NCBI GenBank assembly: GCA_018267545.1
Contig: JAFDYG010000115.1
Location: forward strand, 1-64,000
Reading direction: 5' to 3'
Length of the DNA: 64,000 nt
Origin: Bacteroidota bacterium
Lineage (GTDB): Bacteria; Bacteroidota; Bacteroidia; Chitinophagales; Chitinophagaceae
Both the position numbers and the translations under genes were made by a program. Below are positions 26,166 to 35,299 of this stretch, piece after piece. Within the stretch, counting starts at the first letter, position 1. Every line of letters begins with the position of its first letter. The notes under the pieces are model-generated. The model was not told where the DNA came from. It worked only from the letters and a program-made list of their open reading frames with translations, and did not search any database.

Positions 26166-29100
26166 TGCGATTTCTTTTTTTCGTACACCTGATTATTCTA
26201 ACCGTCTGCGAATTAAAAGCGCAGCAGCCTAACCTGATCACCAATCCCGGCTTCGAAACAGGGCAGGACCCCTGGCAGCTGGACAACTGGATGAAAAACG
26301 AGGTGGCGTGCGAGCGGGACGGGAAAAATCCGCACAGCGGCTCCTGGTCTATGCGCGTAGCGCTGAATAAAGTAATCAACGGACCGCAGGTCTCGCTGGC
26401 CTTTCCTCATCTGCCTCTGCGTCCATCGACCGCCATCCGGCTGCGTTTCTGGGCAAGAGGCGTCAGCAACGGAGCCAACCTGACGGTCATGCTCCGCCGT
26501 GAGGTTGAACCTCGCATCACATGGTTAAGGACGGAGATGAATCTTACCGACGAATGGCAGCAGCACGAGTATACGGTTCAGCTGCCCCGGGACCTGATCT
26601 CCTTTACCCCATCCCTTCGTTTCGTATTGAACCAGCCCGGTGTTTTCTGGGTAGACGACATATCCATTACGGAGCTGCCGGCGATGGACGAAGGGCCTGT
26701 GCCAACAATCAACCCCATCCGTAATGCTTCCTTCGAAACAGGACGTGATGGCTGGACGGCGACTTTTCGCAAGCGCGAATTCGGTTCCGTGCCGCAGGAA
26801 TCGGGTAATGGGATACCCGCGCCCGAAGATGCGGCTTTGTTGACGATGGTGGGCGCCCCTGCCGGGCATCGGTATCTTCGGATGAAAATCGACTCCGGCT
26901 GCCGTTCCGTATTGACCAGCGCCTATTTTCCGGCTCGTTATGGGCGTAACGGTCATCTTTCCTTTTTTCTTCGCAGCGACAGCGCGCGTACTTTCGAAGC
27001 GGGCATGGGCAGCGGTATCAATTCCAGCAGCGCCATACAAACACAAACCGCAACAAGTTCCGGTCAGTGGCAGCGTTTTTCTCTGCCCTTTACGTTGAAG
27101 CCCGCACAGGACGGTCTCTACTTTGTTTGTCTCCGTCTGAACAAAGCCGGCATATACGATATCGACGGTGTTGTATGGACCGAAGACGACCACGCCGATG
27201 TCCCCCTCTATCCGTCGGCTGTAGCCATCCAGCCGGAGAAGAGTACACCTGTCGCTAATCTTTACGCCCGACACGACTCCGCAAAATTTATACTTACTGT
27301 AGCCGGAGAAGCACCGAATTTTTCACAGACGTACAAGATCTCCGTGTTGAATTATCTCGACCAGGCAATCGCTGAAACTACGAGTCTTGTGTCCGGAAAC
27401 GCCAGCGGTTATGGCGAATCGACCATCTCCGTACCCACGGAAGCCTTTGGCGCTTTTCGTATCGAAGCCCGCCCCGCCGGCAGCTCCGTCCTGCTGGCAG
27501 AACAGATTTATAGCGTGCTGCCGCCCCTCCCTCCTCCGGGCGAGCGACCGGACTCCTATTTTGGCGGGCACGTCGACCTAACCCCCTATAACCTGGAGAT
27601 CGCCCGAAAAGGCGGTTTTCGCTGGCTGCGTATGTGGCCTCCCCTGGTTACCACCTGGATAGCGGGGGAGCCGCAGCCAGGCGTATGGAACTTTCCTACG
27701 ACGGCAGTAGCAAACGCATATCGGCAAGGATTTCGTCTGACGGGCATCCTTGGAACGGCCCCGGACTTTGCCGCAGACATCGATACAAAAAGCCCGGTCG
27801 GCAACCGATGGTCGCATAGCTATCCACCCGCCCGTCTCGATGAGTGGAAGGAATATGTGTTACGATGCACACAGGCGCTGTCACCTTATATCAACACCTG
27901 GGAGGTCTGGAATGAACCGGATGGTGGTTTTCTCCAGGTGAAACCGGGACTGAAAAAATCTGACATATATGTATCCCTCGTGAAAGCCGCCCGGGAAGTG
28001 CTCGACTCGATCGGCAAACCGGTGACCCTGATGGGACCGACCCTTGCCGGTCTCAATGCTCCCCTCGGCTGGGAGGTATTGCAGCAGGGCGGGGGCAATT
28101 ACTTAGACGCTTTTTCTTTTCATTTTTACAGCCTCGCTGCCGGAGGGGCTAACCCCGATGACGCCTTTGTACTACCCGTGCTTGAAAAGATCCGGAGCTA
28201 TAAGAACCGGAAGGGCGAATCGATGCCTTTGTGGCATACCGAAGGAGGCATGTATCTCCAGGGCGCGCAGAGCTGGCTATCCACCTATCGGATACCCGTA
28301 TCCTCGCCGGCTAAAAAGCCCAGCGCCGCCGCGTCGATGGTTCGCGCGGCTCTGCTCCTGAAAGCGATGGGGGTGAAACACTATTTCGATTTTCAGCTGG
28401 GCGCCACCGCTGCAGGTAACGGGATCAACGAAGACATGACTTCCGGGTTTATCGAGGCAACCGGTATTCCCGGTCCGGGTATCGCCGCACATGCTGCAAT
28501 GGTAGCTATTACGGAAGATGCGTCACCTGCTGGCTTTGATCATTCTGGACCGGTAAAAATAGCCCATTTCAAAAAGGACAAGGAGACGATCGACGTATAC
28601 TGGTCAGACAAAGCCGTAGCGTTAAAAGATATCATCAAGGGCGGCGCACCTGACCGCGTACTCGACATGATGGGCAACGCCGTAGCACTGTCGACAGCAC
28701 AGACCGGCGAATTTCCGTTATATGTCATCCGGGGTAAAGAACCAGTCGATTACGTCGACAACTTTATCGGCGTCCTCGACGGCCGCGACGCTTCCAATTG
28801 CGTCGTCGGGCCGCAGCTGCCCTTCGGCTCCGTGAACCCAAGCCCGCAAACCATCAATGGCGGTAACGACGGCTATAGCCCCGACGAGCCCATCCGGGGC
28901 TTCGGCCAGCTGCACGTCAGCGGAACGGGCTGGGGCACCAACGGCCAGGTATTTCTGTCACCGCAAATCGGCCTTACAGTAGGGGAGACCAGTCACGATT
29001 CGCCAAAATCGGACGAGCTCGCCACGCCATATGAATATGCGGTGACCCTGCAACGATACGCGATAACCACTCGACTTACGCCGGCCCGTCACAGCGTCAT

Positions 29101-30844
29101 TTATCAATTTACCTTTCCCAAATCAGACAGCGCCCATATTCTGCTGGACATCACCCATAACCTCCCAATGGACATCCGGCCGGTCATCGGCGGCGAGGTG
29201 TCGCAAGGCAGCGTTGCGACGGACCCGCAAGGCAATATCACCGGCTATGGTGTCTACCGCGGTGGTTTTGGCGGAGGAACTTATCCCATTTATTTTGCCG
29301 CAGCGGTAAGCAAGCGACCCGCTGGGACGGGTACCTGGCTGAATGGAGTCGTTTCTATGGGGACCGGATCGGAAAGCTTACGGCAAAAGAACGACAGGGT
29401 GGGGGCTATCCTGCGCTTTTCCACCACGGAAAAGGAAACCGTCTATCTGAAAATAGCCGTTTCGTATAAAAGCATTGAACAGGCTAAGACCTGGCTGGCG
29501 GCAGAAATAAAAGAGTTCGACTATGACGCCGTAAAAGAACGCGCACGATCGGAATGGAATACGCTGCTGCGAAAGATCGAAGTCGACGGCGGCACGGAAA
29601 AAGACAAGACCCTCTTTTATACGGCGCTCTACCACGCGCACCTGATGCCGCGCGACCGTACCAACGACCATAAGGATTTTGGAAAGAACGTTCCTGTCTG
29701 GGACGATCATTTTGCGGTCTGGGATACCTGGCGTACGGCCTATCCCTTGCATATTCTTCTTACCCCTGACATGGTCAGCAGCACGGTCAATTCCTTTATC
29801 GCCCGGTTTAAAAAATACGGTGTGGTACGCGATGCATTTGTCAACGGCGTCGATATGAATAATGAGCAGGGCGGGAACAATATCGACAATATTATCGCAG
29901 ACGCATACGGTAAGCGGCTGCCTGGAGTAGACTGGCGTTCCGCATACCGCATCATGAAATATGATGCCGACAGCCAGCGCCTGGGAAGCTTTGCCTGGAG
30001 AAAAGAAGACAGCGCGCTGAATACCTATAAGACCAAAGGCTGGATCCCGGCGGGCATAATGAATTGCTCCATGACACTCGAATATTCCTATAATGATTTT
30101 TGCGCAGCGCTCATGGCCAGGGACCTTGGGAAAGGGAACGACTATCGGGACTATCTTGACCGGAGCCGTCAATGGACAAATTTATGGAACAAAGACGCTG
30201 TCAGCGATGGCTTTAAAGGGTTTATCGCTCCTCGCGGGCTTGACGGAGGATTTATCGCCACGGACCTGAAGAAGTATCCCGGCTCCTGGAAGAACTATTT
30301 CTACGAAGGTTCCAGCTGGACCTATTCCTGGTTTATGCCGCACGACTTTCCCCGGCTGGTGGAGCTCGATGGAGGCCCGGAGGCCTTCCTCCGCAAGCTG
30401 GATTATGGTTTTGCCAATAACCTGATCGACTATGGCAATGAGCCCGCCTTCCTGGCCGTCCAGGGATTTCATTATGCCGGGCGGCCCGACCGGAGCAGCT
30501 ACTGGGTACGAAAACTGATGCGGGAACGGTTTACCGAAAAAGGCGTTCCGGGGAATGACGACAGTGGAGCGATGAGCGCCTGGTATATTTTTTCCGCCAT
30601 GGGCTTCTTCCCCAATGCCGGCCAGGATATCTATTATCTGACGGGACCACTGTTCAAAAAGGTTGTTCTTCACATGGGGAATGGCCATACGCTTACCCTG
30701 GAAGCGCCGGATGCCTCCGATAAAGATATCTACGTTCGTTCGGTATCCATCAATGGACAGAAAATTACGGGTTCGATCATTCATTATACCGATATTGAAA
30801 AGGGAGGAGTGATTAAATTTGAGATGAGCGAAACGCCTTTTTAA
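26162..30844 (+). CDS. Fusion of clan GH-A glycosidase and GH92 glycosidase
   Basis: Exported protein of 1560 residues with a signal peptide (about 1-20). Two CBM-like jelly rolls follow (NLITNPGFETGQDPW from about 23; NASFETGRDGW from about 185) and a linking beta domain. A GH39-like clan GH-A barrel covers about 465-760, with WEVWNEPDGG (acid/base Glu near 585) and WHTEGGMYL (nucleophile Glu near 693). A full GH92 domain spans about 860-1555: DYVDNFIGVLDGRDAS, YHAHLMPRDRTNDHKD, YEGSSWTYSWF and GNDDSGAMSAWYIFSAMGF. Known GH92 enzymes are calcium-dependent exo-alpha-mannosidases. The two catalytic halves suggest sequential cleavage of one branch, which is inferred. It starts on the preceding stop codon (ATGA). 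Confidence 0.92.
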   Translation: MMRFLFFVHLIILTVCELKAQQPNLITNPGFETGQDPWQLDNWMKNEVACERDGKNPHSGSWSMRVALNKVINGPQVSLAFPHLPLRPSTAIRLRFWARGVSNGANLTVMLRREVEPRITWLRTEMNLTDEWQQHEYTVQLPRDLISFTPSLRFVLNQPGVFWVDDISITELPAMDEGPVPTINPIRNASFETGRDGWTATFRKREFGSVPQESGNGIPAPEDAALLTMVGAPAGHRYLRMKIDSGCRSVLTSAYFPARYGRNGHLSFFLRSDSARTFEAGMGSGINSSSAIQTQTATSSGQWQRFSLPFTLKPAQDGLYFVCLRLNKAGIYDIDGVVWTEDDHADVPLYPSAVAIQPEKSTPVANLYARHDSAKFILTVAGEAPNFSQTYKISVLNYLDQAIAETTSLVSGNASGYGESTISVPTEAFGAFRIEARPAGSSVLLAEQIYSVLPPLPPPGERPDSYFGGHVDLTPYNLEIARKGGFRWLRMWPPLVTTWIAGEPQPGVWNFPTTAVANAYRQGFRLTGILGTAPDFAADIDTKSPVGNRWSHSYPPARLDEWKEYVLRCTQALSPYINTWEVWNEPDGGFLQVKPGLKKSDIYVSLVKAAREVLDSIGKPVTLMGPTLAGLNAPLGWEVLQQGGGNYLDAFSFHFYSLAAGGANPDDAFVLPVLEKIRSYKNRKGESMPLWHTEGGMYLQGAQSWLSTYRIPVSSPAKKPSAAASMVRAALLLKAMGVKHYFDFQLGATAAGNGINEDMTSGFIEATGIPGPGIAAHAAMVAITEDASPAGFDHSGPVKIAHFKKDKETIDVYWSDKAVALKDIIKGGAPDRVLDMMGNAVALSTAQTGEFPLYVIRGKEPVDYVDNFIGVLDGRDASNCVVGPQLPFGSVNPSPQTINGGNDGYSPDEPIRGFGQLHVSGTGWGTNGQVFLSPQIGLTVGETSHDSPKSDELATPYEYAVTLQRYAITTRLTPARHSVIYQFTFPKSDSAHILLDITHNLPMDIRPVIGGEVSQGSVATDPQGNITGYGVYRGGFGGGTYPIYFAAAVSKRPAGTGTWLNGVVSMGTGSESLRQKNDRVGAILRFSTTEKETVYLKIAVSYKSIEQAKTWLAAEIKEFDYDAVKERARSEWNTLLRKIEVDGGTEKDKTLFYTALYHAHLMPRDRTNDHKDFGKNVPVWDDHFAVWDTWRTAYPLHILLTPDMVSSTVNSFIARFKKYGVVRDAFVNGVDMNNEQGGNNIDNIIADAYGKRLPGVDWRSAYRIMKYDADSQRLGSFAWRKEDSALNTYKTKGWIPAGIMNCSMTLEYSYNDFCAALMARDLGKGNDYRDYLDRSRQWTNLWNKDAVSDGFKGFIAPRGLDGGFIATDLKKYPGSWKNYFYEGSSWTYSWFMPHDFPRLVELDGGPEAFLRKLDYGFANNLIDYGNEPAFLAVQGFHYAGRPDRSSYWVRKLMRERFTEKGVPGNDDSGAMSAWYIFSAMGFFPNAGQDIYYLTGPLFKKVVLHMGNGHTLTLEAPDASDKDIYVRSVSINGQKITGSIIHYTDIEKGGVIKFEMSETPF

Positions 30845-30858
30845 TTCAAAATGTGGTC

Positions 30859-31701
30859 ATGGACATTCAACGTTTTCATTTGCGCGATTTCATCCGGGAC
30901 GACGAGGTAATGCACCTGGCGAGGGTCACCATTTATTCCAGGCGGGATATCTCCCTGCACCAGCACGACTTTGCGGAGATCTTCTGGGTGGAAGCCGGCA
31001 GCGGCACCCACCTGGTGAACGGCCAGGAGATCAGGCTGGAACCCGGTGACCTGGTGATGATCAGACCGGACGACAAACATACTTTTACTTCTTCCCGAAG
31101 GGGCCGGGGCTTGACCATCATGAACCTCGCCTTTTCGTCGGCTACGCTCAAGCACCTGCGGAAACGATACTTTCCTAACCTGAACCATTATTTCTGGACG
31201 GACGATTTTCTCCCGTATACTATCTCGGTCAGTCCGACCCTCATCCGGCAGATTTCCCGGAGGGCGGAAGAGAATTTCAAATTCAGAAATTCGCTGATCC
31301 ACCTGGACAGCCTGCTGCTGTTCATCTTCCGGTCGATCGCCGACAGCGACGATGGCGCCGTCGACAAACAGATTCCCGTATGGCTGCACGACGCCATCCA
31401 GGATTTTTCCACGCCGGAGCTATTCAAAAAGGGATATGCCGGTTTTGTAGACGCCTGCAAAAAAAACATTCACCACGTGAATCGAACCGTTCAAAAAGTG
31501 CTCGACAAGTCGCTGTCCGACCTGATTGCGGAACTGCGCATGAATTTCGCTGCCAAACAGCTGGTGATCACCAATGTGCCCATCAAGATTATCAGCAGCG
31601 ACTGCGGCTTTAGCAGCCTGGCGCACTTTTACAAGACTTTCAAAAAGATCTATCATCTCACCCCCTCCGATTTCCGGAAGATAAATCAAAATGTCGCATG
31701 A
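30859..31701 (+). CDS. AraC family regulator inside PUL 1 operon
   Basis: Regulator of 280 residues. The ATG at 30859 is preferred over a GTG two codons upstream. The N-terminal cupin (about 1-140) has SLHQHDFAEIFWVEAGSG and NGQEIRLEPGDLVMIRPDD. The C-terminal AraC domain (about 185-280) has KVLDKSLSDLIAELRMNFAA and IISSDCGFSSLAHFYKTFKK. It lies 14 bp after the GH-A/GH92 gene and overlaps the next gene by 4 bp, so it is co-transcribed with the enzymes. It probably senses a monosaccharide or uronate released by the pathway and feeds back on the operon. Confidence 0.93.
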   Translation: MDIQRFHLRDFIRDDEVMHLARVTIYSRRDISLHQHDFAEIFWVEAGSGTHLVNGQEIRLEPGDLVMIRPDDKHTFTSSRRGRGLTIMNLAFSSATLKHLRKRYFPNLNHYFWTDDFLPYTISVSPTLIRQISRRAEENFKFRNSLIHLDSLLLFIFRSIADSDDGAVDKQIPVWLHDAIQDFSTPELFKKGYAGFVDACKKNIHHVNRTVQKVLDKSLSDLIAELRMNFAAKQLVITNVPIKIISSDCGFSSLAHFYKTFKKIYHLTPSDFRKINQNVA

Positions 31702-33731
31702 GAAAACAATGCCTTATCGTCATTTTGTTGACAGTTATTTCCACCGGGCTATCGGCTCAGGCTCATCCACGCTGGCAGCTAAGCGATTTTGCTATCGATC
31801 TGAATAAATTGCTGACACCTCAAGCCCAGCTATGGGTGGGCAGCGGTTACAGTACGGCGAGTCCCGTCCTGGGTTCGGTGCTGGGAGTCGGAGACTTTAT
31901 GTCCCCGCCCATCTCCGGGAGGAACCTTTCCCTCGAGGCATCGTTCGTTGCAAACGGCGATACTATCCGCGACCGATTTGTCTGGGGCAGCAAAGTCGAT
32001 AATATTCTTTATACCGGCGGCAGCTGGCAGCCGGACAGGATTGTCCGCAGAGGGGTGTATCATCGTATGCATTCCCGGGGACCTATTTCATTCGAAATCG
32101 TTTCCCACCTGATCCCGCTGGCCGACCGATCGGGTTTTATGATCCGGTATGAAGTAAAGAATTGGGAGATGGTGCCGCTGGAGCTGAAGATGATCCCTAC
32201 GCTCCGTCCCGGAAAGTCTGCGCAAATCCCCCTGAACCAGTGGGGATTTATCGCACCCTCGGCGGATTCCAGCCAGCTGGCTCCACAGCTTTATAAAACC
32301 GGCGATTACACAACAATCAGTCCGGGCGCTTCAAAGACCGGCTATCTCGCTGTTGTTTATGTACCGATTGCAGGAACCGTCGACTTTTCCGCCCTGGAAA
32401 AAAAGACAGAAGAGATTTGGGCGCGTCGCTTACAATGGGCGCTGTCGAATATCCCTACACTACAGACAGCTAACAAAGCCCTGGAAGATTATTATAAACG
32501 GTCCATCGTTTCCGGACTCGTATGTATCTGGGAGAAACCCGACTTCAAGCTGAATCCTTCCCTGGTCACCAGCGGACTCGACGGCGGCTCCATGAGCACC
32601 TACCTCTGGGATGTAGGCGGTTACGCGCCTCATCTGGTAAGCCTGATGATGGGTGACAAGCTCCTGGATATTACGCGCAATATGGTGGCCATCGATCTTG
32701 AAAAATACAACGCGTATACGCCCGATGGGGCGGGCTCCGGCGTCCGCTATGCATACAGCACGGTTGCTTTTACTAACCTGGTTTATGCCCTTGCGTGTCA
32801 AAAGAAAATTGAGCCCGAACTCCTGGCGCAGGTGAAAAGACTTGTGCTGGAGGATGAACAGCGGCCGATGATCAGGGGTATCGTCGACTATGGCGAACAA
32901 AAGAACCTCCTGGAGATGCGGGGCATGGGATGGGAGCATGGAGTGCCGAGCCCCAATGCCGAGCGGGTATGGTGTCTGCGGCGATTGGCCGAAATGGGAG
33001 AGCGAGCGGGATATGACGCTTCGGAGACTTCCGTGTGGAAGAAAAAATCCGACTCCATTGCTGCCGCCATCCGAAGAGAGCTTTGGGACCAGAAGGCCGG
33101 ATGGTTTGTCTGCTTATACCCGGACGGACACAAGGAATGGGTGTATTCTATCCAGGTCTTCGACATGCTCCGTTCCGGGGTATGCACTCCCGCCATGAAA
33201 AAGAAGATCCTCGAGCAACTGGTCGAGAATAAATTCCTTTTTCCGTTTGGGGTAAGCAGCATCTCCAAAGCGGATTCGGTGCACTACGAGGAGACGGACA
33301 CCGACTGGGGCGGGGGAGGAGCCTATACCGGAGACGTGGCGCAGCTGGCGCTCGACCTGTATCATGAACGCCTGCCGGCCAAAGCATGGGACGTGCTGAG
33401 CCGCCAGTTCTGGCTGGGACAGCAGTGGCCTTATTTTCCGCAGGAACATTTTTGCGACCGTCCCGCTTCCCCGGTTTTCAAACGGGCCAATATCATCGCG
33501 GGCCTTACCGGCGCCGAAGCCATCTTATTCGGACTAATCGGACTGGAGCCCCGGCTGGACGGGAGCTTGTGGGTCGCGCCTCAGTCGACAATCGAAGAAA
33601 GCATAACCATCAAAGGATTGGGATACAGGGGGCGCGTCATCGACCTGACGGTTTCCAGGACGAGCTGTACGATTATAAAGGACGGTAAGCAAATTTATCA
33701 GGGAAAGCCTGCTTTATTCAAAATATTATGA
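31698..33731 (+). CDS. (alpha/alpha)6-barrel glycosidase, MGH1/GH63-like
   Basis: Exported protein of 677 residues (signal ends near LSAQA). An N-terminal beta-sandwich (about 25-250) precedes an (alpha/alpha)6 barrel. Barrel motifs are GGSMSTYLWDVGGYAPHLVS (possible acid in WDVGG, about 299-318), WEHGVPSPNAERVW and TDWGGGGAYTGDVAQLALDL near 535-554. These resemble MGH1-type and GH63/GH37-like inverting glycosidases; the CAZy family cannot be fixed by eye. It overlaps the AraC gene before it and the isomerase gene after it, each by 4 bp. Confidence 0.7.
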   Translation: MRKQCLIVILLTVISTGLSAQAHPRWQLSDFAIDLNKLLTPQAQLWVGSGYSTASPVLGSVLGVGDFMSPPISGRNLSLEASFVANGDTIRDRFVWGSKVDNILYTGGSWQPDRIVRRGVYHRMHSRGPISFEIVSHLIPLADRSGFMIRYEVKNWEMVPLELKMIPTLRPGKSAQIPLNQWGFIAPSADSSQLAPQLYKTGDYTTISPGASKTGYLAVVYVPIAGTVDFSALEKKTEEIWARRLQWALSNIPTLQTANKALEDYYKRSIVSGLVCIWEKPDFKLNPSLVTSGLDGGSMSTYLWDVGGYAPHLVSLMMGDKLLDITRNMVAIDLEKYNAYTPDGAGSGVRYAYSTVAFTNLVYALACQKKIEPELLAQVKRLVLEDEQRPMIRGIVDYGEQKNLLEMRGMGWEHGVPSPNAERVWCLRRLAEMGERAGYDASETSVWKKKSDSIAAAIRRELWDQKAGWFVCLYPDGHKEWVYSIQVFDMLRSGVCTPAMKKKILEQLVENKFLFPFGVSSISKADSVHYEETDTDWGGGGAYTGDVAQLALDLYHERLPAKAWDVLSRQFWLGQQWPYFPQEHFCDRPASPVFKRANIIAGLTGAEAILFGLIGLEPRLDGSLWVAPQSTIEESITIKGLGYRGRVIDLTVSRTSCTIIKDGKQIYQGKPALFKIL

Positions 33732-34543
33732 TCAATTACTATTATCCTTTCTGGGGAATGGAATACATGCCGATGGAAGAATTTTTGAGACTGGTGAAAT
33801 CCTCCGGGTTCGATGGCGTCGAGATTGCCCTGGATCCTGATAAGGACGATCTCCATCGGGTACAGAAGCTGGTCCAGGCCTACGAATTGGAGCTGCTGAT
33901 TCAGCATCCCTTTTCCAAAGGGAATACGCCGGACGAGCTGCTGCTCGATTATAGTGGTAAGCTGGAAAAGCTCATGCAGCTGCAACCTCTGCTGATCAAT
34001 TGTCACACCGGTAAGGATTATTACCCGGTAGACGTCAACCTGGAATTTATCCATCAGGCCAATATACTTTCCGAAGAATATGGCGTACCCGTAGCGCACG
34101 AAATTCATCGGGGTCGTTTCTCTTTTTGCACGGCCCTGATAGGGGACTATCTCTCCGCGTTTCCCGGCCTTTTGCTGACGGCGGACTTCTCGCATTGGTG
34201 TGTAGTGTCGGAATCGCTGCTGGAAGACCAGCAGACGACGATGGAAAAGGTAATCCCTCACTGCGCCCATATCCATGCCCGGGTTGGATATGCACAGGGG
34301 CCGCAGGTATCGCATCCCGAAGACCCCGCATTTGCCCGGGAACTGGACGCACACCTGCAATGGTGGAAAAAGATCCTGGCCTGTCATCGGCAGCGTAGCA
34401 GCAAGCCGCTGACCATTACCTGTGAGTTCGGCCCACCGCCTTATCTCCATACACTTCCCTTTAGTCACACTCCCGTTGCTTCGCAGCACGAGATAAATAT
34501 GTCCATGAGAAAATACTTAACAGAAAATTTAATACTATGCTAA
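33728..34543 (+). CDS. sugar phosphate isomerase/epimerase-like TIM barrel
   Basis: Cytoplasmic TIM-barrel protein of 271 residues in the xylose isomerase-like/AP endonuclease 2 superfamily. It shows the repeated metal-site surroundings of that fold: VEIALDPDKDD (Glu near 36), INCHTGKDYYP (His near 96), VAHEIHRGRFSF (Glu near 125), TADFSHWC (Asp near 154) and HIHARVGYAQG. The reaction could be isomerisation or epimerisation of a ketose, or dehydration of a related sugar. It is coupled to genes on both sides by short overlaps (4 bp and 7 bp), so it works in the same pathway as the upstream hydrolases. Confidence 0.75.
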   Translation: MINYYYPFWGMEYMPMEEFLRLVKSSGFDGVEIALDPDKDDLHRVQKLVQAYELELLIQHPFSKGNTPDELLLDYSGKLEKLMQLQPLLINCHTGKDYYPVDVNLEFIHQANILSEEYGVPVAHEIHRGRFSFCTALIGDYLSAFPGLLLTADFSHWCVVSESLLEDQQTTMEKVIPHCAHIHARVGYAQGPQVSHPEDPAFARELDAHLQWWKKILACHRQRSSKPLTITCEFGPPPYLHTLPFSHTPVASQHEINMSMRKYLTENLILC

Positions 34544-35295
34544 ACGTAGTTGCCAACGCCCCCGATGAAAAAGAAGTGAGCTTTTATGAAGAGAACGGCT
34601 ACCTGCTTACCGGACGTCCCCTGTTCTCCGCTGATAAATTTGCCGAGCTGTTTTCGATCTTCGAGGAACACCTGGCGGGCCGGGGCGATTTAAAACCGGA
34701 CGAGCTGGACGTTCCGCATATGAAGGACCCCCGGCTATTCGATTTCCTGATGGCCGGTGAAGTGCTGGACGTGGTAGAACGTCTCATCGGTCCCGATATC
34801 GGCTTGTGGAGCAGCCATTTTATCAGCAAGGAACCCAAAACCGGCAACCCTACTCCCTGGCATGAGGACAGCGCTTACTGGAAAGGCCGTTTCAACCGTT
34901 TCGACAAGATTGTCACCGTATGGCTGGCCATCGACGAAGCCGATATCGCCAACGGTTGTATGGGCGTTATTCCAGGCTCACACCACAATGGATTTTCAGA
35001 ATACGAAAAGTTGGATACAGACAACCGGATTTTCGACAAAAAGATCAAGGACTCACAGGTAGATGAGTCGAAAGTGGTTTGGTTCGAGCTAAAAAAGAAC
35101 TTCTACTCCCTGCATGATTGCCGGATCATCCACGGCGCGAAAGCGAATACGAGCGACAGGCGCCGGACTGGCTATACGATGCGCTATTTTTCGAATGAGC
35201 TGATTTTCGATAGGAATCATCCCGATAATCTCCGGCATAGAATCTATCATTGCAGAGGAGAGAACAAGGCGGGTAATCCATTGATTTACCTCTAG
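34537..35295 (+). CDS. phytanoyl-CoA dioxygenase (PhyH) family protein
   Basis: Non-heme iron, 2-oxoglutarate-dependent dioxygenase-like protein of 252 residues. The iron facial triad is visible: HED in TPWHEDSAYWKG (His 109, Asp 111) and a distal His in RIIHGAKANTSDRRR (about 198), with Arg residues following for 2-oxoglutarate. It is the last gene of the PUL 1 operon and overlaps the isomerase-like gene by 7 bp. An oxygenase in a glycan operon suggests removal of a methyl or other ether group or oxidation of an unusual sugar, which is inference. No signal peptide is seen. Confidence 0.85.
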   Translation: MLNVVANAPDEKEVSFYEENGYLLTGRPLFSADKFAELFSIFEEHLAGRGDLKPDELDVPHMKDPRLFDFLMAGEVLDVVERLIGPDIGLWSSHFISKEPKTGNPTPWHEDSAYWKGRFNRFDKIVTVWLAIDEADIANGCMGVIPGSHHNGFSEYEKLDTDNRIFDKKIKDSQVDESKVVWFELKKNFYSLHDCRIIHGAKANTSDRRRTGYTMRYFSNELIFDRNHPDNLRHRIYHCRGENKAGNPLIYL

Positions 35296-35299
35296 GCCA

